Positions 40,870-49,745 are shown, numbered from the stretch's first letter. The stretch: 64,000 bases of DNA from Pseudomonas svalbardensis (GCF_030053115.1 NZ_CP125619.1:5851001-5915000); one strand, 5' to 3'. Numbers and translations: made by a program. Notes: generated by a model not told the origin, from the letters alone.

Positions 40870-41418
40870 TTATAGCGCGACGTGCATGAAGCTTTGCGAC
40901 TGCACCAACGCAAACGGGCTGAACACCTGCCAGGTCTGCTCACGCTGAAACTGGCCTTGGATGAACGGTGCAATCGGGCCGCTCAAGGTATCTACCGGTT
41001 CCAGGCTGTCCTGGGCAAAGTGCTGCAAGCCGAAAACCTCATCGACCATCAACCCGGCAAACACATCGTTATGCTCGACCACCAATACCCGGCGCTGCTT
41101 GCGCACGGCTGACAGCTCATGCCCAGGCTCATTACCAGAAAAGAAGCCGCACAAGTCGATGATCGGCAACAGACGCCCGCGCAGGTTGGCCACGCCCTTG
41201 ACCCAGGGCCTGACCCCCGGCAGCTGGGTACACCTCGGCTCGTGCAACACTTCGCTGACTTCGCCCATGGGCGCGACGTACCAGTGCTCGCCCAGACGGA
41301 AGCCGATGCCGCTCCAACTGTCTTGTCGGGTCGGCTGGGACGGCAAATCCGCCGCCAGCAGACGACAACGCTGGTCGATCTGCAGGAGCAGTTCGAAAGC
41401 CGTCAGCGACTCGGTCAT
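40870..41418 (-). CDS. pilI: CheW-like protein PilI
   Basis: 182 residues with one CheW domain (GIGFRLGEHWYVAPMGEVSEVL start, VANLRGRLLPIIDLCGFF near residue 95, VLVVEHNDVFAGLMVDEVFG near 130). Adapter between PilJ and ChpA. It starts 10 bases after the pilH stop. Confidence 0.94.
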   Translation of the reverse strand: MTESLTAFELLLQIDQRCRLLAADLPSQPTRQDSWSGIGFRLGEHWYVAPMGEVSEVLHEPRCTQLPGVRPWVKGVANLRGRLLPIIDLCGFFSGNEPGHELSAVRKQRRVLVVEHNDVFAGLMVDEVFGLQHFAQDSLEPVDTLSGPIAPFIQGQFQREQTWQVFSPFALVQSQSFMHVAL

Positions 41419-41428
41419 GGCCGGACGA

Positions 41429-41794
41429 TCAACCGGCCAGCACGTTGTTCAGGGTCTTGATCAGGGTCTCTTCGTCGACCGGTTTGGTCAGGTAGTCCTT
41501 GGCGCCCTGGCGCGTGCCCCAGACCTTGTCGGTTTCCTGATCCTTGGTGGTGATTATGATCACCGGGATGTGCCCGGTTTCCGGGTCTTTGGTCAGCTGA
41601 CGGGTCGCCTGGAAACCATTGAGGCCAGGCATGACGATGTCCATCAGCACCGCGTCAGGTTTTTCCTGACGGGCCAGGGCCACGCCGTCGGCGCCGTTTT
41701 CGGCTTTCAACACTTCATGACCGTGCTTTTCCAGCATGCCGGTCAGTTTGTACATTTCGGTCGGCGAATCATCGACGATCAGAATACGTGCCAT
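41429..41794 (-). CDS. pilH: response regulator PilH
   Basis: 121 residues, a stand-alone receiver domain: acidic pair in MARILIVDDSP, phospho-acceptor Asp in AVLMDIVMPG near residue 52 and conserved Lys in YLTKPVD. In twitching chemotaxis PilH opposes PilG, favouring retraction through PilT or acting as phosphate sink. The ATG at 41794 gives the family length. Confidence 0.95.
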   Translation of the reverse strand: MARILIVDDSPTEMYKLTGMLEKHGHEVLKAENGADGVALARQEKPDAVLMDIVMPGLNGFQATRQLTKDPETGHIPVIIITTKDQETDKVWGTRQGAKDYLTKPVDEETLIKTLNNVLAG

Positions 41795-41851
41795 GGTCTT
41801 CCCCATTTTTGTCGACGCCGGGCCCGCTGGCCGAGCGTCACTGTGCGTGTG

Positions 41852-42256
41852 CTACTGCGGCAAAACGGCGGCGAAGCCCGGTACATGGGCCTGGATCGCG
41901 TTCAGCAGTTCTTCCTTGCTGAAAGGCTTGGTCAAAAACTGGTCGGAGCCGACGATGCGCCCCTTGGCCTTGTCGAACAGCCCATCCTTGGACGACAGCA
42001 TAATCACTGGCGTGGACTTGAACGCACTGTTGTTCTTGATTAAAGCGCAGGTCTGATAACCATCCAGACGCGGCATCATGATGTCGACAAAGATGATGCC
42101 GGGGTGATTATCGGCAATCTTGGCCAGGGCATCGAAACCATCGATGGCGGTGATCACTTCACACCCCACGTTCTTCAACAGCGTTTCGGCGGTACGGCGA
42201 ATCGTCTTCGAGTCGTCGATCACCATGACCTTCAAGGCGCTGGAATGCTGTTCCAT
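41852..42256 (-). CDS. pilG: response regulator PilG
   Basis: 134 residues, single receiver domain (LKVMVIDDSKTIRRTAETLL, FVDIMMPRLDGYQ with phospho-acceptor Asp near residue 58, FLTKPFSKEEL). PilG promotes pilus extension through PilB. The ATG at 42256 matches the P. aeruginosa protein (MEQ...); the in-frame extension to 42295 is probably untranslated. First gene of the pilG-pilH-pilI-pilJ-chpA-chpC operon, divergent from gshB. Confidence 0.95.
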   Translation of the reverse strand: MEQHSSALKVMVIDDSKTIRRTAETLLKNVGCEVITAIDGFDALAKIADNHPGIIFVDIMMPRLDGYQTCALIKNNSAFKSTPVIMLSSKDGLFDKAKGRIVGSDQFLTKPFSKEELLNAIQAHVPGFAAVLPQ

Positions 42257-42490
42257 AAATGCTCTGCCGTCGCCTTTGCGAATCAAATTGTCCATTTCCG
42301 ATAACCGGAGGCTCGAAACCCTTGATGTTCAAGGGCCAGCGCGATATGGCAGCCTTTTTAGCACAGTCTCCAAAACCAATCTATCGGCCAACCCTGGCAG
42401 TGGTTTTTCCTTGACCGGGAACACACTCAGCGCCACTCTGACGCCACTTTTGCAGGTCACTGCGACCCACCCAATTTCGAGGAAAAACCC

Positions 42491-43444
42491 ATGAGCGTTC
42501 GCGTCGGGATTGTCATGGACCCTATCGCCAGCATTTCCTATAAAAAGGATAGCTCGCTGGCCATGCTGCTGGCCGCACAGAAGCGCGGCTGGGAACTGTT
42601 CTATATGGAACAGGGCGATTTGTACCAGGCCGAAGGCGAAGCGCGGGCGCGGATGCGTCCGTTGAAAGTCTTTGCCAACCCGGAAAAATGGTTCGAACTC
42701 GACGCCGAAACCGACGCGCTGCTGAGCGATCTGGACGTGATCCTGATGCGCAAGGATCCGCCGTTCGACATGGAATTCGTCTACTCCACCTACCTGCTGG
42801 AGCAAGCCGAACGCGCTGGCGTGCTGGTGGTCAACAAGCCGCAAAGCCTGCGCGACTGCAACGAGAAACTGTTCGCCACGCTGTTCCCGCAGTGCACGCC
42901 GCCGACCATCGTCAGCCGTCGCCCGGATGTACTGCGTGAATTCGCCGACCATCACGGCGACGTGATCCTCAAGCCGCTGGACGGCATGGGCGGTTCATCG
43001 ATCTTCCGTCACACCGCTGGCCACCCGAACCTGTCGGTGATCCTCGAAACCCTGACCCTGCACGGCAAACAGCAGATCATGATCCAGGGTTACCTGCCGG
43101 CCATCGTCGATGGCGACAAGCGCATCCTGATGATCGACGGCGAACCGGTGGATTACTGCCTGGCGCGAATTCCTGCCGCCGGTGAAACCCGTGGCAACCT
43201 CGCCGCCGGTGGCCGTGGCGAAGCCCGACCGCTGACCGAGAAAGATCGCTGGATCGCCGCACAAGTCGGCCCGACCCTGCGCGAAAAAGGCCTGCTGTTC
43301 GTCGGTCTCGACGTGATCGGCGAGCACCTGACGGAAATCAACGTCACCAGCCCGACCTGCATTCGCGAGATTGATAACGCGTTCGGCACCGACATCGGCG
43401 GCCTGCTGATGGATGCCATCGATCAGAAGCTCAAGGCCCGTTGA
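42491..43444 (+). CDS. gshB: glutathione synthetase
   Basis: 317 residues, ATP-grasp enzyme joining gamma-glutamylcysteine and glycine. Marks: VGIVMDPIASISYKKDSSLA at the N-terminus, LKPLDGMGGSSIFR near residue 160 (ATP loop) and EINVTSPTCIREID near 280 (metal and substrate binding). The ATG follows GAGGAAAAA. Followed by a terminator-like hairpin and tonB. Confidence 0.98.
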   Translation: MSVRVGIVMDPIASISYKKDSSLAMLLAAQKRGWELFYMEQGDLYQAEGEARARMRPLKVFANPEKWFELDAETDALLSDLDVILMRKDPPFDMEFVYSTYLLEQAERAGVLVVNKPQSLRDCNEKLFATLFPQCTPPTIVSRRPDVLREFADHHGDVILKPLDGMGGSSIFRHTAGHPNLSVILETLTLHGKQQIMIQGYLPAIVDGDKRILMIDGEPVDYCLARIPAAGETRGNLAAGGRGEARPLTEKDRWIAAQVGPTLREKGLLFVGLDVIGEHLTEINVTSPTCIREIDNAFGTDIGGLLMDAIDQKLKAR

Positions 43445-43465
43445 TATAGAACAGCCAAGAAACGA

Positions 43466-43518
43466 CCAACATTGCGTTATCATCCGCGGCCTGTGAAAAA
43501 CGCGATGTTGGTTTTTTT
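43466..43518 (+). terminator. terminator/attenuator-like hairpin abutting the tonB start
   Basis: CCAACATTGCGTT (43466-43478) pairs with AACGCGATGTTGG (43499-43511; one G-U pair) and is followed by seven T. It is a full rho-independent terminator for gshB, but the tonB ATG lies only 10 bases after the stem and has no Shine-Dalgarno of its own. Confidence 0.85.
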
Positions 43519-43521
43519 GTC

Positions 43522-44421
43522 ATGACGCTCCCGTCCGATCTGCCCGCTGAACTCGCCCATCGTGGCGTGCGCCCGGCTGATCGCCTCGGTTTTACCCTAT
43601 TTCTCGCGGCGCTGATTCACCTGGCCTTGCTGTTGGGCGTCGGCTTTACGATGGTCGAACCCAAGCAAATCAGCAAAACCCTGGAAATCACCCTCGCCAC
43701 CTTTAAAAGCGAAAAGAAGCCTGAGAAGGCCGATTTCCTCGCTCAAGAGAATCAGCAAGGCAGCGGCACCCTGGATAAAAAGGCAATTCCCAAGACCACC
43801 GAGGTCGCGCCTTTCCAGGACAACAAGGTGCAGAAAGTCACGCCACCGCCAGCGGCCAAGCCTCAAGTGCAGGAAGCCGCACCGAAGGCAGCCGTGACGA
43901 CCGTCGCGCCCAAGCCGAAAAAGGCCGCGGCCAAAACCGAAGAACCCAAACCCGTCACCAAACCCGCAGTCGCCGCTCCGACGTTCGACAGTGAACAGCT
44001 GTCCAGCGACATCGCCAGCCTGGAAGCGGAGCTGGCCAGCGAACAACAGTTGTATGCCAAGCGCCCGCGCGTCCATCGCCTGAGCGCCGCGTCGACCATG
44101 CGCGACAAAGGCGCCTGGTATAAGGACGAGTGGCGCAAGAAGGTCGAGCGCATCGGCAACCTGAATTACCCCGACGAAGCGCGACGCAAGCAGATCTACG
44201 GCAATTTGCGCCTGATGGTTTCGATCAACCGTGACGGCTCGCTCTTTGAAGTGCTGGTGCTGGAGTCATCCGGGCAACCGCTGCTGGATCAGGCGGCGCA
44301 GCGCATCGTGCGGCTGGCGGCGCCGTTTTCACCGTTTACCGGGGATTTGTCGGATATCGATCGTCTGGAAATCATCCGGACCTGGAAGTTTGCCCGTGGG
44401 GACCGGTTGTCCAGCAACTGA
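43522..44421 (+). CDS. TonB-family energy transducer
   Basis: 299 residues. One N-terminal membrane anchor (LGFTLFLAALIHLALLLGVG), a Lys/Pro/Ala-rich periplasmic linker (~85-165), then a helical segment and the C-terminal TonB domain (YPDEARRKQIYGNLRLMVSI near residue 213, ending IIRTWKFARG). Couples proton-motive force at the inner membrane to outer-membrane transporters. No exbBD is adjacent. At this locus in P. aeruginosa the homologue (tonB3) affects twitching motility, which fits the adjacent pil-chp operon. The start lacks a ribosome-binding site and abuts a terminator hairpin. Confidence 0.9.
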   Translation: MTLPSDLPAELAHRGVRPADRLGFTLFLAALIHLALLLGVGFTMVEPKQISKTLEITLATFKSEKKPEKADFLAQENQQGSGTLDKKAIPKTTEVAPFQDNKVQKVTPPPAAKPQVQEAAPKAAVTTVAPKPKKAAAKTEEPKPVTKPAVAAPTFDSEQLSSDIASLEAELASEQQLYAKRPRVHRLSAASTMRDKGAWYKDEWRKKVERIGNLNYPDEARRKQIYGNLRLMVSINRDGSLFEVLVLESSGQPLLDQAAQRIVRLAAPFSPFTGDLSDIDRLEIIRTWKFARGDRLSSN

Positions 44422-44436
44422 CACCCCACAAATCCC

Positions 44437-44522
44437 CTTGTGGGAGCGGGCTTGCTCGCGAATGCGTTCAATCATTCAACATTAATGTCGACTGGCACGA
44501 TGCCTTCGCGAGCAAGCCCGCT
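44437..44522. repeat. REP pair, second half interrupted by the IS110 element
   Basis: Intact unit TTGTGGGAGCGGGCTTGCTC at 44438-44457; the inverse unit starts GCGAGCAAGCCCGCT and breaks at 44522. Its continuation CTCCCACA is found at 45766-45773 beyond the IS. Confidence 0.88.
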
Positions 44523-44550
44523 TGTGTCTTGCGCAGGAATTAGACTGAGG

Positions 44551-44710
44551 ATGAGAGCGGTGAATGGCAAGCTGAATGCCCGGAGTGCTTAAAGCACGTG
44601 TGGGAGCCCATGCTGCCATTCACCTCTCCACTCTGGTTATTGAGCCCGAACAGTTGAACGAGCCTACCTCGAACATTTACAAGCGTGGTGCCCAGCCAGA
44701 GTGCTCTCAC
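44551..44710 (+). ncRNA. predicted IS110 bridge RNA in the left end
   Basis: Two large stem-loops precede the transposase. Stem 1 is GGTGAATGGCA (44559-44569)/TGCCATTCACC (44614-44624); its loop holds GCCCG (44578-44582), equal to the left target, and TGTGGGAG (44599-44606), exactly complementary to the right target CTCCCACA. Stem 2 is CACTCTGG (44629-44636)/CCAGAGTG (44696-44703); its loop holds ACAGTTG (44650-44656), equal to the element's right end at 45759-45765, and ACAAG (44679-44683), complementary to the left-end start CTTGT. This is the bridge-RNA layout described for IS621. RNA ends are approximate. Confidence 0.8.
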
Positions 44711-44734
44711 CTTTGAGTGTAAGAGGATTCAGCT

Positions 44735-45664
44735 ATGTTTTCCTGCGCAGGCATCGACGTTGCCAAAGATACTCTTGAGGTTCGGATTAACCCGCAAGAC
44801 GTTGGCGCAAGTTACCTCAATACCGCCAGTGACTTCCTTGCGCTGATTGATTGGTTAAAGCGCTACCAGGTCAACCGCGTATTGCTGGAAGCCACCGGCG
44901 GCTATGAGCGAGAGGCCATGAAAGCGCTTCAGGCTGCCGGCTTCGAAGTCTTGCGGATCAACCCTCGCCGAGCCAGGGATTTTGCCAAGGCCATGGGGCA
45001 GCGCGCTAAAATCGACCCGATAGATGCGCGGCTTCTCGCGCAGTTTGCCGAAGTCATAAAGTCGCCAAGCAACCGAATCACCAGCCCTGAACAGGACAAC
45101 TTACGTGCGCTGGTACAGCAGCGCGAAAATTTTGTTCAGCAGCAAGGCGACGATATACGGCGCCTTAAAACAGCCTCTGTAGACCGGGTAAAACCCTGTC
45201 TGCAGAGGCATATCGACTATTTATGCCAAGCCATAAAGTCGATAGAAAAGCTGATCCGTCAAACTGCTAAAGACCTGGACAGTGATAAAACGGCCCGTTT
45301 GTGCTCGGTCAAGGGTATAGGGCTCGTGACGGCAGCCAGCTTGATGGCCTACTTACCCGAACTGGGCGAGGTTGGACGGCACGAGATTGCAGCGCTGGCA
45401 GGCATAGCCCCCTACAACGATGACAGCGGCAAGCATGAAGGTCCGCGCCATATTAGCGGCGGCAGGTTTGCTGCGCGTCGCGCGATGTACATGGCGTGCT
45501 GGGTGGTGATTCAGCGACAGCCTGAGTTCAAAGCGCGGTATGACGCACTGCGTCGTAAGGGCAAATGCGCAAAAGTAGCGCTCATCGCCTGTATGCGCGT
45601 GCTGCTGATACGACTGAACGCCATGATCCGAGACCGAACTGAGTGGAAACAACCCTTGGCCTAA
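44735..45664 (+). CDS. IS110-family transposase (DEDD recombinase)
   Basis: 309 residues. N-terminal RuvC-like domain: GIDVAKDTLEV (Asp8), LLEATGGYE (Glu near 52) and KIDPIDARLLAQFA (Asp near 91 and 94). C-terminal transposase_20 domain: SVKGIGLVTAASLMAYLPEL near residue 190, GIAPYNDDSGKHEGPRHISG and the catalytic-serine region GRFAARRAMYMAC near 247. No disruption. Base composition is lower in GC than the neighbouring core genes. Confidence 0.94.
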   Translation: MFSCAGIDVAKDTLEVRINPQDVGASYLNTASDFLALIDWLKRYQVNRVLLEATGGYEREAMKALQAAGFEVLRINPRRARDFAKAMGQRAKIDPIDARLLAQFAEVIKSPSNRITSPEQDNLRALVQQRENFVQQQGDDIRRLKTASVDRVKPCLQRHIDYLCQAIKSIEKLIRQTAKDLDSDKTARLCSVKGIGLVTAASLMAYLPELGEVGRHEIAALAGIAPYNDDSGKHEGPRHISGGRFAARRAMYMACWVVIQRQPEFKARYDALRRKGKCAKVALIACMRVLLIRLNAMIRDRTEWKQPLA

Positions 45665-45848
45665 AACGGGTCGCGGTGTTCCTGTAGGGCATCGCATGGC
45701 GTAAAGCTGTGGGAATTCAGCTGTCTATCAATATGCCTTCAAAATAAAGATCATCAAGACAGTTGCTCCCACATTTGATCTGTGTCGACTGCCAAATTGC
45801 GCCATCCTCAGCTTGTCAGTTCGCCCCTCCAACGCCACACTAGCGCTC

Positions 45849-46421
45849 ATGAAGAACGTCAGCCCCAGCTACCTCAAGCATCAATTCCTGATCGCCATGC
45901 CTCACATGGTCGACCCGAACTTTGCGCACACCTTGACCTACATCGTCGAACACACGGCCAATGGTGCCATGGGCCTGGTGGTCAATCGTCCGCAAGACCT
46001 CAACCTGGCCGATATCCTCGAGCAACTGCGCCCCGACATCGAACCGCCGGTGCTCTGCCAGCATGTGCCGATCTTCATCGGCGGCCCGGTGCAGACCGAT
46101 CGCGGTTTTGTTCTGCACCCCTCGGGGCAGAGTTATCAGGCCACCGTCGAGCTCGATGAGAAACTGGCTCTGTCGACCTCTCAGGATGTGCTGTTCGCCA
46201 TCGCCGACGGCGTCGGTCCGGCGAAAAGCCTGATCGCCCTCGGATACGCTGGCTGGGAAGCCGGGCAGCTGGAAGCCGAACTGGCCCAGAACGCTTGGCT
46301 GACCTGCCCGTTTGATGCCGATATTTTGTTCAACACCAGCAGCGAACTGCGCCTGGAAGCAGCGGCCAAGCACCTGGGCGTCAACCTCAGCCTGCTGACC
46401 AGCCAGGCGGGACACGCCTGA
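45849..46421 (+). CDS. yqgE: YqgE/AlgH family protein
   Basis: 190 residues, UPF0301 domain: YLKHQFLIAMPHMVDPNFAH at the N-terminus, GAMGLVVNRP near residue 40, IFIGGPVQTDRGFVLH near 78. Named AlgH in P. aeruginosa, where an effect on alginate was proposed; molecular function unclear. The ATG at 45849 is family-typical. The stop overlaps the ruvX start (TGATG). The IS110 copy lies about 80 bases upstream and may have displaced its promoter region. Confidence 0.94.
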   Translation: MKNVSPSYLKHQFLIAMPHMVDPNFAHTLTYIVEHTANGAMGLVVNRPQDLNLADILEQLRPDIEPPVLCQHVPIFIGGPVQTDRGFVLHPSGQSYQATVELDEKLALSTSQDVLFAIADGVGPAKSLIALGYAGWEAGQLEAELAQNAWLTCPFDADILFNTSSELRLEAAAKHLGVNLSLLTSQAGHA

Positions 46422-46858
46422 TGGCCCTGCGCCTGATTTTGGGTTTCGACTACGGCACCAAACAGATCGGCGTTGCGGTCGGCCAGGTGATTACCGGCCA
46501 GGCCCGCGAGCTGTGCACCTTGAAGGCACAAAACGGTATTCCCGACTGGAATCAGGTCGAAGCCCTGATTAAAGAGTGGAAACCCGATGCCGTGGTGGTT
46601 GGCCTGCCCTTGAACATGGACGGCACGCCGAGCGACATGTGCCTGCGCGCCGAGAAATTCGCCCGCCGCCTGAATGGCCGCTACAACCTGCCCTTCTATA
46701 CCCACGATGAACGCCTGACCACTTTCGAAGCCAAGGGTGAACGACGTGATCGTGGCGGACAAAAGGGCAGCTACCGCGACAACCCGGTGGACGCCATCGC
46801 CGCCGCCCTGCTGCTGCAAGGCTGGCTCGACGAAAACACCGCACTGTTCGAATCCTGA
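46421..46858 (+). CDS. ruvX: pre-16S rRNA nuclease / Holliday-junction resolvase-like YqgF
   Basis: 145 residues, RNase H-fold: LILGFDYGTKQIGVAVGQ near the start supplies the first Asp, VVGLPLNMDGTPSDM near residue 65 and YTHDERLTTFEAKG near 97 the others, and NPVDAIAAALLLQ the C-terminal Asp. Family members process the 5' end of 16S rRNA. Translationally coupled to yqgE. Confidence 0.95.
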   Translation: MALRLILGFDYGTKQIGVAVGQVITGQARELCTLKAQNGIPDWNQVEALIKEWKPDAVVVGLPLNMDGTPSDMCLRAEKFARRLNGRYNLPFYTHDERLTTFEAKGERRDRGGQKGSYRDNPVDAIAAALLLQGWLDENTALFES

Positions 46859-46890
46859 AGAGCCGCTGCAGCGTCTCTACTTAGCTACAA

Positions 46891-46924
46891 CCCGAGCCAC
46901 CTCTCCAGCAGAACCCGGCTCGGG
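46891..46924 (+). promoter_or_regulatory. leader hairpin before pyrR
   Basis: CCCGAGCC (46891-46898) pairs perfectly with GGCTCGGG (46917-46924), 17 bases before the pyrR ATG and directly before its AGGAG. No T run follows, so it is not a classical terminator. It could be a PyrR-responsive or simply structural leader; role unproven. Confidence 0.45.
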
Positions 46925-46941
46925 CCCAAGAAGGAGCAACC

Positions 46942-47445
46942 ATGAGCCTGCCCAATCCCGTTGAACTGATCAGCCAGATGGCGACCCGGCTTGACGCCTA
47001 TCTGGCCAAACGTGGCATCAGCGAACCGCGCTACATCGGTATTCGTACCGGCGGCGTCTGGGTCGCCCAGGCGTTGCTCGATGAACTGGGCAGCGACTCG
47101 CCCCTCGGCACCCTGGACGTCTCCTTCTACCGCGACGACTTCAGTCAGAACGGCCTGCACCCACAAGTGCGCCCTTCGGCGCTGCCGTTCGAGATCGAAG
47201 GCCAACACCTGGTGCTGATCGATGACGTGCTGATGAGCGGCCGGACCATCCGCGCCGCCCTCAATGAGCTGTTCGACTACGGCCGCCCGGCCAGCGTGAC
47301 ATTGGTGTGCCTGCTGGACCTGGACGCCGGCGAGCTGCCGATCCGCCCGAACGTGGTCGGTGCGACCCTGTCGCTGGCAGCCCACGAACGGGTGAAACTG
47401 TCCGGCCCGGAACTCAAGCTCGAACTGCAAGACCTCGCCCTTTAA
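46942..47445 (+). CDS. pyrR: PyrR, pyrimidine regulator / uracil phosphoribosyltransferase
   Basis: 167 residues, type I phosphoribosyltransferase fold with PRPP loop [18 protein letters not shown] near residue 96 and [15 protein letters not shown] near 34. Regulates pyrimidine genes in response to nucleotides and may salvage uracil. AAGGAG precedes the ATG. First gene of pyrR-pyrB-pyrC'; pyrB follows after 27 bases. Confidence 0.95.
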   Translation: MSLPNPVELISQMATRLDAYLAKRGISEPRYIGIRTGGVWVAQALLDELGSDSPLGTLDVSFYRDDFSQNGLHPQVRPSALPFEIEGQHLVLIDDVLMSGRTIRAALNELFDYGRPASVTLVCLLDLDAGELPIRPNVVGATLSLAAHERVKLSGPELKLELQDLAL

Positions 47446-47472
47446 TTCGCCCTATTGAGAGTCCCCCTCGCG

Positions 47473-48477
47473 ATGACGCCTCTAGAAACCAAGCGCCCGC
47501 TGCAGCTCAATGATCAGGGCCAGCTGCGCCACTTCCTCTCGCTCGACGGTTTGCGCCGCGAGCTGCTGACGGAAATCCTCGACACCGCCGACTCGTTCCT
47601 CGAAGTCGGCGCCCGGGCGGTGAAGAAAGTCCCGTTGCTGCGCGGCAAGACCGTGTGCAACGTGTTCTTCGAGAACTCCACCCGCACCCGCACCACCTTC
47701 GAACTGGCCGCCCAGCGGCTGTCGGCGGACGTGATCACCCTGAACGTGTCCACGTCATCGGCGAGCAAGGGCGAAACCCTGCTCGACACCCTGCGCAACC
47801 TGGAAGCCATGGCCGCCGACATGTTCGTCGTGCGTCACGGTGATTCCGGCGCGGCGCACTTCATCGCCGAACATGTCTGCCCGCAGGTGGCGATCATCAA
47901 CGGCGGCGACGGCCGTCACGCCCACCCGACCCAGGGCATGCTCGACATGCTCACCATCCGTCGGCACAAGGGCGGTTTCGAAAACCTTTCCGTAGCCATC
48001 GTCGGCGACATCCTGCACTCGCGGGTGGCACGCTCGAACATGCTGGCACTGAAAACCCTCGGTTGCCCGGACATCCGCGTGATTGCGCCGAAAACCCTGC
48101 TGCCGATCGGCATCGAGCAATACGGCGTGAAGGTTTACACCGACATGACCGAAGGCCTGAAAGACGTCGACGTGGTGATCATGCTGCGCCTGCAGCGTGA
48201 ACGCATGACTGGCGGCCTGCTGCCGAGCGAAGGTGAGTTCTACCGCCTGTTCGGCCTGACCACCGCGCGCCTGGCCGGCGCCAAACCGGATTGCATCGTC
48301 ATGCACCCGGGGCCGATCAACCGCGGCGTGGAAATCGAGTCGGCGGTGGCCGATGGCCCGCACTCGGTAATCCTCAATCAAGTCACCTACGGCATCGCGA
48401 TTCGTATGGCTGTGCTGTCCATGGCCATGAGCGGGCAGACTGCCCAGCGCCAATTCGAGCAGGAGAACGCCCAGTGA
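47473..48477 (+). CDS. pyrB: aspartate carbamoyltransferase catalytic subunit
   Basis: 334 residues. Catalyses the first committed step of pyrimidine synthesis. Carbamoyl phosphate motif [16 protein letters not shown] near residue 62; HPTQGMLDM near 145; [13 protein letters not shown] near 277. The N-terminus extends beyond that of E. coli PyrB, as is typical for Pseudomonas enzymes that form a complex with inactive PyrC'. It overlaps pyrC' by four bases (GTGA). Confidence 0.97.
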   Translation: MTPLETKRPLQLNDQGQLRHFLSLDGLRRELLTEILDTADSFLEVGARAVKKVPLLRGKTVCNVFFENSTRTRTTFELAAQRLSADVITLNVSTSSASKGETLLDTLRNLEAMAADMFVVRHGDSGAAHFIAEHVCPQVAIINGGDGRHAHPTQGMLDMLTIRRHKGGFENLSVAIVGDILHSRVARSNMLALKTLGCPDIRVIAPKTLLPIGIEQYGVKVYTDMTEGLKDVDVVIMLRLQRERMTGGLLPSEGEFYRLFGLTTARLAGAKPDCIVMHPGPINRGVEIESAVADGPHSVILNQVTYGIAIRMAVLSMAMSGQTAQRQFEQENAQ

Positions 48478-49745
48478 AGCTCAGCATTCTCGGTGCCCGC
48501 GTCATCGATCCGGCCAGTGGCCTGGATCAAGTTACCGATATCCATATTGAAGCCTGCAAGATCATTGCCCTTGGCGCCGCGCCGGCCGGTTTTGTCGCCG
48601 TCGACACCCTCGACGCCAAAGGCCTGGTCGCCGCCCCTGGGCTGGTTGACCTGAACGTCGCCCTGCGCGAGCCGGGCTACAGCCGTAAAGGATCAATCGT
48701 CAGCGAAACCCGCGCCGCCGCAGCCGGTGGCGTCACCAGCCTGTGCTGCCCGCCGAAAACCAAACCGGTGCTGGACACCTCGGCCGTGGCCGAACTGATC
48801 CTCGACCGCGCCCGCGAGGCCGGCAACACCAAGGTTTTTCCGATCGGCGCCCTGAGCAAAGGCCTGGACGGCGAACAGCTGGCCGAACTGGTTGCCTTGC
48901 GCGATGCCGGTTGCGTGGCCTTCGGCAACGGTCTGGACAGCTTCCGCAACACCCGCACGCTGTGCCGGGCGCTGGAATACGCCGCAACATTCGACCTGAC
49001 GGTGATTTTCAACTCTCAGGACCATGACCTGGCCGAAGGTGGCCTGGCCCACGAAGGCCCGACCGCCAGCTTCCTCGGTTTGCCGGGCATTCCCGAAACC
49101 GCCGAAACCGTGGCTCTCGCGCGGGATCTGCTGCTAGTCGAGCAAAGTGGCGTGCGCGCGCACTTCAGCCAGCTCACCAGCGCACGTGGCGTGGCCCTGA
49201 TCGCTCAGGCCCAAGCTCGCGGCCTGCCGGTGACGGCTGATGTCGCCCTGTATCAGCTGATCCTGACCGACGAAGCGCTGATCGACTTCAGCAGCCTCTA
49301 TCACGTCCAGCCACCGCTGCGCACCCGCGCTGACCGCGACGGCCTGCGCGAAGCGGTGAAATCGGGTGTGGTATCGGCGATCTCCAGCCATCACCAACCC
49401 CACGAGCGGGATGCCAAACTGGCGCCGTTCGGGGCCACCGAGCCAGGCATCAGCAGCGTTGAACTGCTGTTGCCGTTGGCAATGACGCTGGTGGAAGACG
49501 GTTTGCTGGACCTGCCAACACTGCTGGCACGTTTGAGCACCGGACCTGCCGAGGCGTTGCGCCTGCCGGCGGGCAAACTGGCGGTAGGGGGACCGGCGGA
49601 CATCGTGCTGTTCGATCCGGCGGCTTCGACCGTGGCCGGTGAGACCTGGCTGTCCAAAGGCGAAAACTGCCCGTTCATTGGCCACAGCTTGCCGGGCGTG
49701 GTGCGTTACACCTTGGTGGATGGGCGTATTAGCCACCAGGCGTAA
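48474..49745 (+). CDS. pyrC': dihydroorotase-like PyrC', probably non-catalytic
   Basis: 423 residues from a GTG start that overlaps the pyrB stop. Amidohydrolase fold, but the metal-binding HxH of true dihydroorotases (DxHxHLR) is replaced here by [10 protein letters not shown] (Asn61, Ala63). In P. putida and P. aeruginosa the equivalent protein is an inactive structural partner needed for aspartate carbamoyltransferase assembly. An active dihydroorotase must be encoded elsewhere. Confidence 0.93.
   Translation: MKLSILGARVIDPASGLDQVTDIHIEACKIIALGAAPAGFVAVDTLDAKGLVAAPGLVDLNVALREPGYSRKGSIVSETRAAAAGGVTSLCCPPKTKPVLDTSAVAELILDRAREAGNTKVFPIGALSKGLDGEQLAELVALRDAGCVAFGNGLDSFRNTRTLCRALEYAATFDLTVIFNSQDHDLAEGGLAHEGPTASFLGLPGIPETAETVALARDLLLVEQSGVRAHFSQLTSARGVALIAQAQARGLPVTADVALYQLILTDEALIDFSSLYHVQPPLRTRADRDGLREAVKSGVVSAISSHHQPHERDAKLAPFGATEPGISSVELLLPLAMTLVEDGLLDLPTLLARLSTGPAEALRLPAGKLAVGGPADIVLFDPAASTVAGETWLSKGENCPFIGHSLPGVVRYTLVDGRISHQA

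Larger units (their letters stand above)
44521..45767 (+). mobile_element. IS110-family insertion sequence inserted in a REP
   Basis: Comparing with the intact REP arm, the sequence GCAAGCCCG-CT-CCCACA is split exactly at the dinucleotide CT, which is present at both junctions (44521-44522 and 45766-45767). The element is therefore about 1245 bp with no terminal inverted repeats and no larger target duplication. This is the insertion mode of IS110-type DEDD recombinases with a CT core. One intact transposase gene is inside. Confidence 0.88.

Noticed and set aside
43440..43520. Fur box before tonB
   Set aside because: Only a weak TTATCAT fragment is present; no 19-bp GATAATGATAATCATTATC-like site.
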